A stretch of 64,000 nt of DNA from Pseudoalteromonas xiamenensis (GTDB lineage Bacteria > Pseudomonadota > Gammaproteobacteria > Enterobacterales > Alteromonadaceae): positions 620,001-684,000 of the forward strand of contig NZ_CP099918.1 of the NCBI RefSeq assembly GCF_030994125.1, read 5' to 3'. The translations under genes were made by a program, and so were the position numbers. The notes under the pieces are model-generated. The model had not been told where the DNA came from, searched no databases, and was given only the letters and a program-made list of their open reading frames with translations. The first letter of the stretch is position 1. Each line of letters opens with the position of its first letter. Positions 9,908-18,380 of this stretch are shown piece by piece.

Positions 9908-11944
9908 ATGAAATCAATACGCGCTTTCTTATTGAGTTCTGCATTAGTATTTTGCGCGCAATCTAAAGCAATACCGGAATCGATACAAGAGCAAATTAAT
10001 CAGGGTAACCTTACTCAAGCACTAGACGCATTGAGACAGGAGCCAGCCGTCACTTACGCGTCAAAAATAGACGTCGATACGACCATTGCAAAAATCTACC
10101 GTCTACAATCACGCTATCAAGATGCCCTCGATATTCTCGATTCTCTTTCTCATCGCCCCAATATTCCACTTGAACTTGCTTTTGAAATCGCGACAGAAAA
10201 GGGCATCAGCGCGCGAAATATTTCGAAAAACTTAGTTGCCTTAGACGCTTATAAAGAAGCTCTAGAAATCGCAAAAACGCTTAGAGACGACGAGCTCATT
10301 GCAAAAACGTACATTAATTTGGGTGTACTCAGTGAGAACTCGACCAATCTATCTACGTCGATGGGGTATTACGAGCAGGCCAAAACCTTTCTCCAAAACA
10401 GTACAAACTGGGCTATAAAAGGTTCTCTTGAATTTAATATTGCCGCGATTAATGAGCGAATGGGTGATTTTGAACAAGCGAAAGCGTATTTAACGAGAGC
10501 ACTAGAGTATGACCGACGATCTGGAAATTTAACCAATGTGGGTTTCACGACGCTCAAACTTGCCGTAATGGCGGCGAGACAAGGTGAACCGAGTGAAGGG
10601 TTAATCGAGCTGACGAAAGCAATCGACGAACTCAAACAGATTCAAGCCAATGAGTTAGTTTCTCGTGCTTATTACGCCTTAGCCGATGTATACAAAAAGC
10701 TGAATTTAAACACGGAGCGCAGAGATGCAGCGCTCCACTCGCTTGAGTTCGCTTTGTTAACTCAGTCTCGAATTCAACAAGCTCACGGCTATCTCGCGGT
10801 GATAGAAAGCGAACTCGAAGCGAACAATGTTGATGCGGCAAAGGGCTACTTAACGCCTTATGAACGTTTAGTGAAAGAAACAAAATCTCCTCATCACCAA
10901 TACATGTTAATGAAAATGAATGCTCAAATTGCCGAACTCGAAGGAAAATTTGAAGCAGCCACGCTTACTTACAAAACCCTATTGGATACGCAATATCAAA
11001 CCTTCGAAGAAAAGCTGAAAGCACAATCGCAACATCACAAGTCGTCGCTCGACATGTTGTCAAAGCAGCAGCAAGTGGTTGAACTCGATAGAGACCGTAA
11101 GCTGACCATTTCACAACTTGAAAATGCAAAGTTACAGCAACAACGGTGGTTGTTGGCGTTTGGCCTTACCTTTATTTTTGTCTGTACGTTTATCTATTTG
11201 TATGTTCATAAACGTCGCTCTGCAGAACTTAGAGCACAATTGTATGAAGCCAATATCCGCCAGAAAGATCAACTCCTCGCTGATATTTCGCATGAGCTTC
11301 GTACGCCACTCAGCGTGTTGAAATTGCATATTGAAGCGATGGAACACAATTTAATTGATGATAAAACCGTTGCTTATGAAAAAATCAACGACAAAATCAG
11401 CCAATTAAATCACCTTATTTCGGATGTGTACCAATTATCACAAGCCGAAAACAATGCGCTGACGGTATACAATGAGAAATACAATGTTCATCAATTGATG
11501 ACCAGTTACAGCTACGACATGCAGCGCATGATTAGCAAACATAATTTACGTTTTGTTTGTGATATTGCCGTTGCTCGAGACATCAGCATGTACGTAGATA
11601 AACCTAAACTGGATAGAATTATCAACAACCTGACCAAAAATGCGTGTTTATATACAGATTCTCCTGGATTAGTTAGGCTTAAAGTCCGACTCAATCCACA
11701 ATATGTTTTTATTCAAATCGATGATTCATCGCCTGGCGTAACCAATGATCAACTATCCAAATTGTTCGAACGCTTGTATCGAGTGGACACGTCTCGCAGC
11801 CGTGCATCAGGCGGTTCAGGTTTAGGACTCTCTATTTGTCAAAGTTTGGCTCAAGTTATGCAAGGAAAAATCAACTTGAAGCAAGGCAAGTATGGAGGTT
11901 TATGTGTCAAACTCCTCCTACCATACGAATTTAATGCAAATTAA
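9908..11944 (+). CDS. TPR-containing membrane sensor histidine kinase, orphan
   Basis: 678 aa. An N-terminal signal peptide (ends near SKA, residue 21) leads into tetratricopeptide repeats over about residues 30-330, probably periplasmic. A coiled coil (about 345-400) and one membrane span (WLLAFGLTFIFVCTFIYLYV) follow. The cytoplasmic part has a HisKA domain with the phospho-accepting His462 in DISHELRTPLSVLK, and an ATPase domain with GGSGLGLSICQSLAQVM. No response regulator gene is adjacent; an unpaired OmpR-type regulator lies at 36.2-36.9 kb. The stimulus cannot be told from sequence; TPR sensors of this kind often bind proteins or peptides. Confidence 0.88.
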   Translation: MKSIRAFLLSSALVFCAQSKAIPESIQEQINQGNLTQALDALRQEPAVTYASKIDVDTTIAKIYRLQSRYQDALDILDSLSHRPNIPLELAFEIATEKGISARNISKNLVALDAYKEALEIAKTLRDDELIAKTYINLGVLSENSTNLSTSMGYYEQAKTFLQNSTNWAIKGSLEFNIAAINERMGDFEQAKAYLTRALEYDRRSGNLTNVGFTTLKLAVMAARQGEPSEGLIELTKAIDELKQIQANELVSRAYYALADVYKKLNLNTERRDAALHSLEFALLTQSRIQQAHGYLAVIESELEANNVDAAKGYLTPYERLVKETKSPHHQYMLMKMNAQIAELEGKFEAATLTYKTLLDTQYQTFEEKLKAQSQHHKSSLDMLSKQQQVVELDRDRKLTISQLENAKLQQQRWLLAFGLTFIFVCTFIYLYVHKRRSAELRAQLYEANIRQKDQLLADISHELRTPLSVLKLHIEAMEHNLIDDKTVAYEKINDKISQLNHLISDVYQLSQAENNALTVYNEKYNVHQLMTSYSYDMQRMISKHNLRFVCDIAVARDISMYVDKPKLDRIINNLTKNACLYTDSPGLVRLKVRLNPQYVFIQIDDSSPGVTNDQLSKLFERLYRVDTSRSRASGGSGLGLSICQSLAQVMQGKINLKQGKYGGLCVKLLLPYEFNAN

Positions 11945-12023
11945 CGGGAATATCCCCAATTCATCCATTTTTCATCCACATTGCTTTGCTTAAATTCTAA
12001 ATATAGAGAACAGGAGCAATTTT

Positions 12024-12518
12024 ATGGAAAATCGCACAATCAAGCATGAAGAATGGCTTAAAATTGTAGACTCTCGAGCGACTAAAAAAACGAACCGAAA
12101 GCAGAGTAAAGCAGTCGCAGGGAAGCGACCTTCTACCCATATTTGGTTTACGCTTTTCTTTATTACCTTAACCTGCATTTTTGGTTATCGTATGATGGAT
12201 AAAGAAACTCAGGTGAGCGTCAATTCATTGTCAGCTAACGCAAAGCAGTTAATTGAACGCCACTTTAGCAAGCAATTTATGATGGGGAGCTGGCAGCTCA
12301 GTCGCGTTAAGTTTGGCGACAGCGAAATCGGTGTCTATGTCCAAATTCCAAATGAACTTGCCTTATCGGCGGAAGACCAAAAGCGTTATATTCAACAATC
12401 GCTTTGCCCGTCGGGTGACGACTACATTTGGCAAAGTATTGGTCAACACGGGTTGTTCATTCATTTGTTTACCAATAATTTGCGGAATAGTCAGTACGCA
12501 CAGTGCCTAAGAGCCTAA
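12024..12518 (+). CDS. Hypothetical single-span membrane protein
   Basis: 164 aa, not recognised. A basic N-terminal cytoplasmic stretch of about 40 residues is followed by one hydrophobic span (IWFTLFFITLTCIFGYRMM) and a soluble C-terminal domain with two cysteines (Cys134 and Cys161 by rough count), presumably outside the membrane. CAGGAGC upstream serves as ribosome site. It follows the sensor kinase by about 80 bases in the same direction and has its own terminator, so it may be co-transcribed with it. Confidence 0.6.
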   Translation: MENRTIKHEEWLKIVDSRATKKTNRKQSKAVAGKRPSTHIWFTLFFITLTCIFGYRMMDKETQVSVNSLSANAKQLIERHFSKQFMMGSWQLSRVKFGDSEIGVYVQIPNELALSAEDQKRYIQQSLCPSGDDYIWQSIGQHGLFIHLFTNNLRNSQYAQCLRA

Positions 12519-12535
12519 TAAAAAAAGAAAATGAG

Positions 12536-12560
12536 AAGCGCCATTAGGGCGCTTTTTTGT
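12536..12560 (+). terminator. Terminator after the 164-aa membrane protein
   Basis: Stem AAGCGCC/GGCGCTT (12536-12542 and 12548-12554) followed by a T-run; lies about 20 bases after the stop codon. Confidence 0.85.
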
Positions 12561-12723
12561 TTTGGTACGGTTAGTACAGTTATCGACTGAATACACTCTC
12601 CAATGAACTTACTTGTGTAACGATGACCTCGCCCTTTTTATTCTGGATGCGATGGTGAAAAAAGTGGCACTATTAATCACAACATCTCCTCAATTTCGAT
12701 AACGTTAAGTAGGCATCATCAAA

Positions 12724-13080
12724 ATGAATATGAAGGAATTTGCGAATTTAGTCGGCTTATCTTCTTACACGCTTCGATATTACGAAAAAATTGGCTTGCT
12801 TAAACATATCCAAAGAAATGGCAGTGGTCATCGCGTATACTCGTCTAAAGACGCACAATGGGTCGCCTTTATTAAACGCCTCAAAGAAACCGCTATGCCA
12901 CTGGAAGATATTTTAGCGTACGCAACGCTGAGAGAAGGAGGCCCGAACACAGCACTTGAGCGCCAAAAATTACTTGAACGTCACCAAAAATACTTGAAAC
13001 AACATATCGCTCAACAGCAAACCCACCTCGCTGCGCTTGAAGAAAAAATAAATCTATATAAAAACAATAAAGTTCGTTGA
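12724..13080 (+). CDS. MerR-family transcriptional regulator
   Basis: 118 aa. The N-terminal winged helix has the family pattern MKEFANLVGLSSYTLRYYEKIGLL followed by RRN/GHRVYS-type wing and a C-terminal dimerisation helix (about residues 80-112). There is no cysteine set for metals, so it resembles the small-effector or redox-independent branch. Its stop codon overlaps the -35 element of the next promoter, which carries a dyad in a 19-bp spacer typical of MerR control; its likely target is the downstream CMD-family gene. Confidence 0.88.
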   Translation: MNMKEFANLVGLSSYTLRYYEKIGLLKHIQRNGSGHRVYSSKDAQWVAFIKRLKETAMPLEDILAYATLREGGPNTALERQKLLERHQKYLKQHIAQQQTHLAALEEKINLYKNNKVR

Positions 13081-13107
13081 CTTAGAGTGAACTCTAACTT
13101 TTATGCT
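13077..13107 (+). promoter_or_regulatory. MerR-type promoter with 19-bp spacer and perfect dyad
   Basis: TTGACT (13077-13082) and TATGCT (13102-13107) are separated by 19 bases, too long for ordinary sigma-70 promoters and characteristic of MerR-activated ones. Between them lies a perfect inverted repeat TTAGAGT-GA-ACTCTAA (13082-13097). It precedes the CMD-family gene and follows directly on the merR gene. Confidence 0.72.
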
Positions 13108-13138
13108 GCACCTAACTTTTACCAATAGGAGCATCGAC

Positions 13139-13528
13139 ATGGACAATTCTCGATTCAACATAGGCCTTAAACTACTTGAAAAAATTGATGGCGAGGCTGG
13201 CCAAAACGTCATTGAAAGCCTGCAGGATATTTGCCCTGATTTAGCCAAATATACTATTGAGTATCCCTTTGGCGATATCTATGCTCGTTCGGGTTTGGAT
13301 TTAAAATCGAGAGAGATAGCGACTGTCGCGGCGTTAACCGCGCTCGGTCACTGTACACCACAACTAAAAGTTCACTTAAATGCAGCGCTTAACGTTGGAT
13401 GCACAGAAGAGGAAATCAAAGAAATCCTTCTTCAGATGTCCGTTTATGCGGGGTTTCCTGCTGCACTCAATGGCATGTTTGCGTTTAAAGAAGTGCTAGA
13501 ACAAAGAAACTTAAAGCAACACGGTTAA
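13139..13528 (+). CDS. Carboxymuconolactone decarboxylase (CMD) family protein
   Basis: About 129 aa. The family alpha-helical fold is suggested by RSGLDLKSREIATVAALTAL and HLNAALNVGCTEEEIKEILL, which match CMD/gamma-carboxymuconolactone decarboxylase-like proteins. The AhpD-type CxxC pair is absent, so a peroxidase role is unlikely. The start is ATG 13139 with AGGAG seven bases before it; an upstream in-frame ATG at 13103 lies inside the promoter -10 and is rejected. It is apparently controlled by the MerR protein encoded just upstream. The substrate is unknown. Confidence 0.82.
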   Translation: MDNSRFNIGLKLLEKIDGEAGQNVIESLQDICPDLAKYTIEYPFGDIYARSGLDLKSREIATVAALTALGHCTPQLKVHLNAALNVGCTEEEIKEILLQMSVYAGFPAALNGMFAFKEVLEQRNLKQHG

Positions 13529-13712
13529 TTCATACACCGTAACCTCAGGCCACAACAGTGTCAGATACATCTACGGTGGCATGTTAGGGCCTGATGCTAA
13601 AGAGAATATTGCTTGTACCCACTCCGGCTAACTGGTAGCGTATTGTTAATAAGTCAACAATGTGGCACTGTCGCTTTGTATTGGAAATGGATAAACAAGG
13701 ACGTCAAAAAAC

Positions 13713-14141
13713 ATGAATATCTACCTCACGATTGCGGGTTTTCTCAGTGCTATCGCAGCGGTATTGCATTTAGGCTGTATTTACTTTGGCGCACCTTGGT
13801 ATCGCTTTTTTGGTGCTGGCGAACAAATGGCAAGACTCGCAGAGCACGGTAGTAGTAAGCCTGCATGGATAACGTGTGGAGTGGCTCTTGTACTCAGTGT
13901 ATGGGCGTTATACGCCTTTTCTGGTGCAGGTATCGTCCAAAAACTCCCTTTTACCCGTTTAGTTCTAATCGCTATCTGCTTGATCTACACAACAAGAGGT
14001 ATAGCCGGTTTTTTCTTTGTCCTCTCACCTATGGGTCGCTCCGTCGAGTTTTGGATTTGGAGTTCAATCATTTGCTTAACGATAGGCCTTATTCACTGCA
14101 TTGGTCTCAAGCAGCAGTGGGTAAATCTCTCACCGTTGTAA
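13713..14141 (+). CDS. Small integral membrane protein, four spans
   Basis: 142 aa with four hydrophobic segments: near residues 4-24, 49-70, 76-96 (LVLIAICLIYTTRGIAGFFF) and 112-132. Not assigned to a named family with confidence; similar short proteins are annotated only as hypothetical. It follows the CMD-family gene by about 180 bases on the same strand and could be part of the same regulatory unit, though spacing argues for its own promoter. Confidence 0.6.
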   Translation: MNIYLTIAGFLSAIAAVLHLGCIYFGAPWYRFFGAGEQMARLAEHGSSKPAWITCGVALVLSVWALYAFSGAGIVQKLPFTRLVLIAICLIYTTRGIAGFFFVLSPMGRSVEFWIWSSIICLTIGLIHCIGLKQQWVNLSPL

Positions 14142-14504
14142 CGGACACTTTTCTTCCCACTTATCTGTGTGGGAGAGAAATAAGTTCCATATTGCGTATT
14201 AAAATATCATACCCAAATGGCCGCGATGGCATCGGTACGCGCCATTTCTAATAGGTTTCTACCTCAGGACTTGTTTAGGCGAATGCCTCAAAAGAGCGAA
14301 TTGCATATCTTTAATACTTCATTTATCGGGTAAGTTGGTCTTTTACTTTGTATTTTTTTAACGACACACAGCTAAGAAACGACTGTGTATAAACACGGTT
14401 TTTGAAAGTTTTTCATATAGTCAGAAAAACGAGCGATTTGGTCGTTTTTGGCTGCTATCAATAAAGATAAATGTGAAATAAAACGTTTTATCGCAATTAG
14501 TTAG
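14142..14504. other. Gene-free stretch with a hairpin, left border of a cassette cluster
   Basis: About 360 bases without a gene. It contains a hairpin with eight-base arms AAAAACGA/TCGTTTTT (14425-14432 and 14442-14449) that may end transcription, and a 14-bp palindrome ATAAAACGTTTTAT close to the first cassette gene. No attC or integrase was recognised here. Confidence 0.45.
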
Positions 14505-14840
14505 TTGTTGTGTTTAAAATGTAAAAATCAGAAAATCGAGACGTCCGCAGGCAGAAAAACAACGTGTCCCATAAATACTAAAATGTTATGTGCACATGGA
14601 GAAGCGGTGTTTAAATCTAAAGAATTGAGTTCATTGCTTGACGAAGAATTGAAAAATGGTAATCAAATTGCTGAAAAATCTTCTTGGCCACCGAAATGTG
14701 AGACTCTAATTATTCTAAATAGTAGGTTTACAGAAAAATACGAAAGTAATAACTTGGTGTACCGAAAAATTAAAGACTCTCATTATTGGTATGCTGAATA
14801 TTCAACAATTGACGAATCAGAATGTTTAGCTTGTAAGTAG
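14505..14840 (+). CDS. Hypothetical integron-cassette protein with cysteine pairs
   Basis: Up to 111 aa, not recognised. The frame opens at a TTG (14505) directly after a stop codon; an ATG at 14583 is the other candidate start. The longer form has an N-terminal CLKC, a further Cys and a C-terminal CLAC, a pattern that could bind zinc. No ribosome site is visible, as is common for cassette genes. An attC site follows six bases after the stop, marking it as the cargo of an integron cassette. Base composition is AT-richer than the flanks. Confidence 0.55.
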   Translation: MLCLKCKNQKIETSAGRKTTCPINTKMLCAHGEAVFKSKELSSLLDEELKNGNQIAEKSSWPPKCETLIILNSRFTEKYESNNLVYRKIKDSHYWYAEYSTIDESECLACK

Positions 14841-14845
14841 TGCGC

Positions 14846-14926
14846 ATATAACAAGGCCATTAAACATCGCGCACTGTGTGCGCTGAACTCGCAACAAGTT
14901 GCTCGCCGTTAATGGCGGCGTTAGGC
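14846..14926 (+). repeat. attC site of the first cassette
   Basis: Starts ATAACAAGG and ends GCGTTAGGC, the simple-site pair of integron attC elements. The ends are complementary: GCCATTAA near the left pairs with TTAATGGC near the right, and the middle is partly self-complementary. About 81 bases, within the normal attC range. The next cassette gene starts 27 bases beyond the GTTAGGC. Confidence 0.75.
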
Positions 14927-14952
14927 ATCATAATTAACTACGGATATTTAAA

Positions 14953-15330
14953 ATGAGTAATGTATTTCAAATAACTAGCTGGGATGAAACACCCTATATT
15001 GAAAATCAAGATGGTTCGAAAAAAAGTCACGCGAAAATTACACAAAGCTATAGTGGTGTAATTGAAGGTTCCAGTGAAATTCAATATTTAATGTCTTATC
15101 AATCAGCGGCTTCAGCGCTATTCGTAGGCTTTGAGGTAGTTACAGGCAAAGTTAATGGTAAGTCTGGTAGCTTCACTCTTCAGCACAATGGCAAATTTGA
15201 AAATGGTGTTGCCAGTAGTAATTTTTTAATTGTTTCAGGCACTGATGAGCTTGCAAACATTGAAGGTTCCGGTTCATTTAAGTCAGGTGAGTCTGGTCAA
15301 GCGAACTATGAGTTAACAACAAACGCCTAA
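14953..15330 (+). CDS. DUF3224-family protein, integron cassette cargo
   Basis: 125 aa, matching small beta-barrel-like proteins of the DUF3224 family: SYSGVIEGSSEIQYLMSY, then a VTGKVNGKSGSFTLQHNG strand pair and IEGSGSFKSGESGQANY near the end. No enzyme function is established for the family. Its stop codon lies inside the left end of the following attC, the compact arrangement typical of cassettes. Confidence 0.8.
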   Translation: MSNVFQITSWDETPYIENQDGSKKSHAKITQSYSGVIEGSSEIQYLMSYQSAASALFVGFEVVTGKVNGKSGSFTLQHNGKFENGVASSNFLIVSGTDELANIEGSGSFKSGESGQANYELTTNA

Positions 15331-15396
15331 CAAGGCCAATCACAATCGCCCACAAAAAGCGCGGGCTGGACTCGCTAACGCTCGCCGGCGTTAGAA
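15325..15396 (+). repeat. attC site of the DUF3224 cassette
   Basis: Begins GCCTAACAAGGCC and ends GCCGGCGTTAGAA; CTAAC and GGC on the left pair with GCC and GTTAG on the right. About 72 bases. The last base of the right core is not canonical (GTTAGAA), so this end may have drifted. No further cassette follows. Confidence 0.7.
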
Positions 15397-15641
15397 GCGT
15401 CAGCCCATCGAAATTTTTATGCGAAATTCGCCTAATACAGCCGACGACCTAAAACATTTTTGTCCAGAAACGAGTTTCAACGAGTATGATACTTTGATAC
15501 TCAGTTGTGGCTCGATTCGGTCTTGGAAGTAGCCATTAGAATAAATCTTTATTTTTTAATCATGTTTAATCTAAAACGGTACGAGCAGGGTTACTTAGCT
15601 GTTTCGTATGCACTTTTAAAGTCCTCTGCCGCAATTTGATC

Positions 15642-15890
15642 TTAAGGCTTTTTGATGTTTTTTAAGAGGGGATCGTCATTTTGCTTTTTGGGTTTACGTT
15701 GCTCCTGTTTCGCTTTTTCCACATTTTTAAACGCGGGAGGTGGGATTGGAAATAAGGTGATGAGCGGTAAGCATGCGATTAACAAATAAGCACCTTTAGG
15801 CATTTTTTTTGCCCAGCGAATAAGTCGTCGGCCAAAAATAAGGGGGATTAGCAAAAACACCGCAAAAAAAACGAATTCCTTAACGTCCAT
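15642..15890 (-). CDS. Hypothetical small membrane protein
   Basis: 82 aa with two predicted membrane segments (about residues 5-20 and 35-50) and a very basic C-terminal tail rich in Lys, Gln and Pro. Not recognised. It is transcribed leftward towards the cassette cluster; the 245 bases in between hold nothing else I can name. Confidence 0.5.
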   Translation of the reverse strand: MDVKEFVFFAVFLLIPLIFGRRLIRWAKKMPKGAYLLIACLPLITLFPIPPPAFKNVEKAKQEQRKPKKQNDDPLLKNIKKP

Positions 15891-16047
15891 GCGCCCATCA
15901 TTTTTCCATCACAAGAATATTGTGGATATTGGGTTGGCCACCAAGAAAGCAAGCGCTACTTTCTTTTTTATTCGAAACACATAAATCGCTCCATCAAGTT
16001 ACTGCGTACAACCCAACTTGGGTCAAACAGTCAATTTGGGGTAATCA

Positions 16048-17511
16048 TTGATAGACATCAGCGTAGTCTGGTTTAAACGAGACCTTCGTATCACAGACCA
16101 CAAGCCTTTAAAAGAGGCTATCGACCGTGGTAAGCCTGTATTATTACTTTACCTCTTTGAGCCGTTTCTACTTGCTGATCCTCATTATGAGGAACGGCAT
16201 TGGCGTTTTGTTTGGCAATCCTTGCAAGACCTAAACTCACAGCTAGCCCCCTATCAAGCTCGCATTTATGTTCTTAACGCTGATGCTAGCAACGTTTTCT
16301 CCACATTATCACAACATTTTTCAATCTCGTGCGTGTACTCTCATCAAGAAATTGGATTACAGAATACCTTTCAACGCGACAAAGACATCCACCAGCAGCT
16401 GGAAAAGTTAGGTATTCCTTGGCTCGAGTTCCAAACTGGCGCCGTGATCCGCGGTTTACCAACACGCGTGAACTGGGATAAAAGATGGGATGAATTCATG
16501 CGTGCCGAACTAGACACGCCCTATTTAGAAGAAGCCTCTTGGGTAGACACGACTTGCTTAGCACACCTTATCGTTAACCCTGAACGTGCTTGGCAACACA
16601 AGCACAAGGGTATGCAAACGGGCGGACCAACACTTGGATGGCTGACACTTAACGACTTTTTCCAAGAACGAGGCAAGAGCTACGCCTACAACATTTCAAA
16701 ACCAGAGGCCAGTCGCGTTGCCTGTTCACGGCTTTCGCCTTATCTTGCTTGGGGTAACCTGTCACTTCGCGAAGTCTATCAAGCGGTGCTTGCGCATTGG
16801 CACCAGAAAGGCTTTCGACGCAGCGTAATCGCACTTGTCTCTCGGTTGCATTGGCATTGTCATTTTATGCAAAAATTTGAGTCGGAATGCGACATGGAGT
16901 TTCGGCCAGTTAATCAAGGTTATGCGCAATTTCCTTATCGTACCTTTCCAGAAATCAACAACGATTTGGCAGCATGGAAATCAGGTAAAACCGGTATTCC
17001 TTTGGTGGATGCCTGCATGCGCTGTTTACACCACACGGGGTATTTAAATTTCAGAATGCGAGCGATGCTAGTCAGTGTACTCACCCATCATTTGAACATT
17101 GATTGGCGACTCGGTGTCACTCACCTTGCCCGACTGTTTTTAGATTTTGAGCCAGGGATACATTACTCTCAGTTTCAAATGCAAGCGGGCGTGACGGGCA
17201 CAAATACGATCCGGATCTACAACCCCATCAAACAGGCACAGGAACACGATCCTGACGGTGTTTTCATCAAAAAATGGCTACCTGAATTAGCGGAAGTGCC
17301 TCCGGCATTTACGCACGATCCGAGTTTACTCACGCAAATGGAGACCATCATGTATGGATTGCGCGAGGATTCGCGTTACCTCAATCCCATTATTGATGTG
17401 AATAAAGCATCAGCGGACGCTAGGGCGCGTTTATGGGCGTACCGTAAACGGCTGGATGTGAGAAAGGAGAATGGACGAATTATAGAAAAGCATGTCAGGC
17501 CATCGACATAA
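16048..17511 (+). CDS. Cryptochrome/photolyase family protein
   Basis: Blue-light FAD flavoprotein of 487 aa, either a DNA photolyase that splits pyrimidine dimers or a cryptochrome. The N-terminal alpha/beta antenna domain opens with VVWFKRDLRITDHKPL; the C-terminal FAD domain has RLSPYLAWGNLSLREVY, FEPGIHYSQFQMQAGVTG and CMRCLHHTGYLNFRMRAM. The start is a TTG with GGGG six bases before it. It stands alone and converges with the nitroreductase gene, 25 bases away. Repair versus sensing cannot be decided from sequence alone. Confidence 0.88.
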   Translation: MIDISVVWFKRDLRITDHKPLKEAIDRGKPVLLLYLFEPFLLADPHYEERHWRFVWQSLQDLNSQLAPYQARIYVLNADASNVFSTLSQHFSISCVYSHQEIGLQNTFQRDKDIHQQLEKLGIPWLEFQTGAVIRGLPTRVNWDKRWDEFMRAELDTPYLEEASWVDTTCLAHLIVNPERAWQHKHKGMQTGGPTLGWLTLNDFFQERGKSYAYNISKPEASRVACSRLSPYLAWGNLSLREVYQAVLAHWHQKGFRRSVIALVSRLHWHCHFMQKFESECDMEFRPVNQGYAQFPYRTFPEINNDLAAWKSGKTGIPLVDACMRCLHHTGYLNFRMRAMLVSVLTHHLNIDWRLGVTHLARLFLDFEPGIHYSQFQMQAGVTGTNTIRIYNPIKQAQEHDPDGVFIKKWLPELAEVPPAFTHDPSLLTQMETIMYGLREDSRYLNPIIDVNKASADARARLWAYRKRLDVRKENGRIIEKHVRPST

Positions 17512-17536
17512 CAATGGCCTGACTATGACAGTCGAA

Positions 17537-18244
17537 TTAGAACCACGTCACCATCTGTTCAGTCGTACGACGTGTTTTGTCACGTGATGGGTCTTCAAGA
17601 CGATAGCCAAACGCTGCCATTACACACGGTACATAACGCTCAGTGTCGATACCAAAATGCGTCTTTAATACGTCGGTTGCTTTGTCTAATTCAAACCCCT
17701 CAATAGGGCAAGAATCTATGCCGAGTAATGCCGCTGACGTCATCATGTTGCCCAATGCAATATAAGCTTGTTTAGCAGACCAATCTGTAATTTGGCGACG
17801 GCCTTCAATACCAAAATCATGTTCTTGAAACTTTTGATATGCCGTGTTCATAAAATCAATCACTTCGTTGGGTAACTGCTTCACATTTTTCATGTGATTT
17901 TGCAAATACTCACTGTTGTGTCGCATATTAACATCGGTATGCGCCAAGAAAATCACAAAGTGGCTTGCTGTACCAAGCTGGCCTTTAGATCCATTAAACG
18001 CGCCATTTGCCCCCCAGCTAAACTCACGGAATAGTTCACGCTTCTCTGGCGACTGCACAACCAAAAGATTCCATGGTTCCATACCGAAGGAGCTCGGTGA
18101 CAATCGAGCGGCTTCTAAAATACGATTAAAGTCGGCATCGGCTACCTTTTTTGTGTCGTCAAACACTTTGGTCGCATGACGAAATTCAAATGCGTTTTGC
18201 AATGCCTGATGCATTGCTTGGTTATCGATAGTTGATCCCATCAT
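17537..18244 (-). CDS. NAD(P)H-dependent nitroreductase family oxidoreductase
   Basis: 235 aa flavoprotein of the NfsB/YdgI type, which binds FMN and reduces nitroaromatics or quinones. Marks are the N-terminal RHATKVFDDTKKV (FMN phosphate contact), LSPSSFGMEPWNLLVV, and the late ALLGIDSCPIEGFE. GAGGATCA precedes a double ATG; the first is used. It is divergent from the LysR gene at 18.4 kb with about 135 bases between, a common arrangement in which the LysR protein controls the oxidoreductase. Confidence 0.9.
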   Translation of the reverse strand: MMGSTIDNQAMHQALQNAFEFRHATKVFDDTKKVADADFNRILEAARLSPSSFGMEPWNLLVVQSPEKRELFREFSWGANGAFNGSKGQLGTASHFVIFLAHTDVNMRHNSEYLQNHMKNVKQLPNEVIDFMNTAYQKFQEHDFGIEGRRQITDWSAKQAYIALGNMMTSAALLGIDSCPIEGFELDKATDVLKTHFGIDTERYVPCVMAAFGYRLEDPSRDKTRRTTEQMVTWF

Positions 18245-18380
18245 TGATCCTCAATAGTTATTTCTATAACAACACCTGCTTCACGCAAGGCACCTTAGCT
18301 TGTGGAATTGCATTCTATGAAATAAACTATTCATTGATAATACCAATTAATCGATAAACACTTTTTAGATTTTATTGAAG

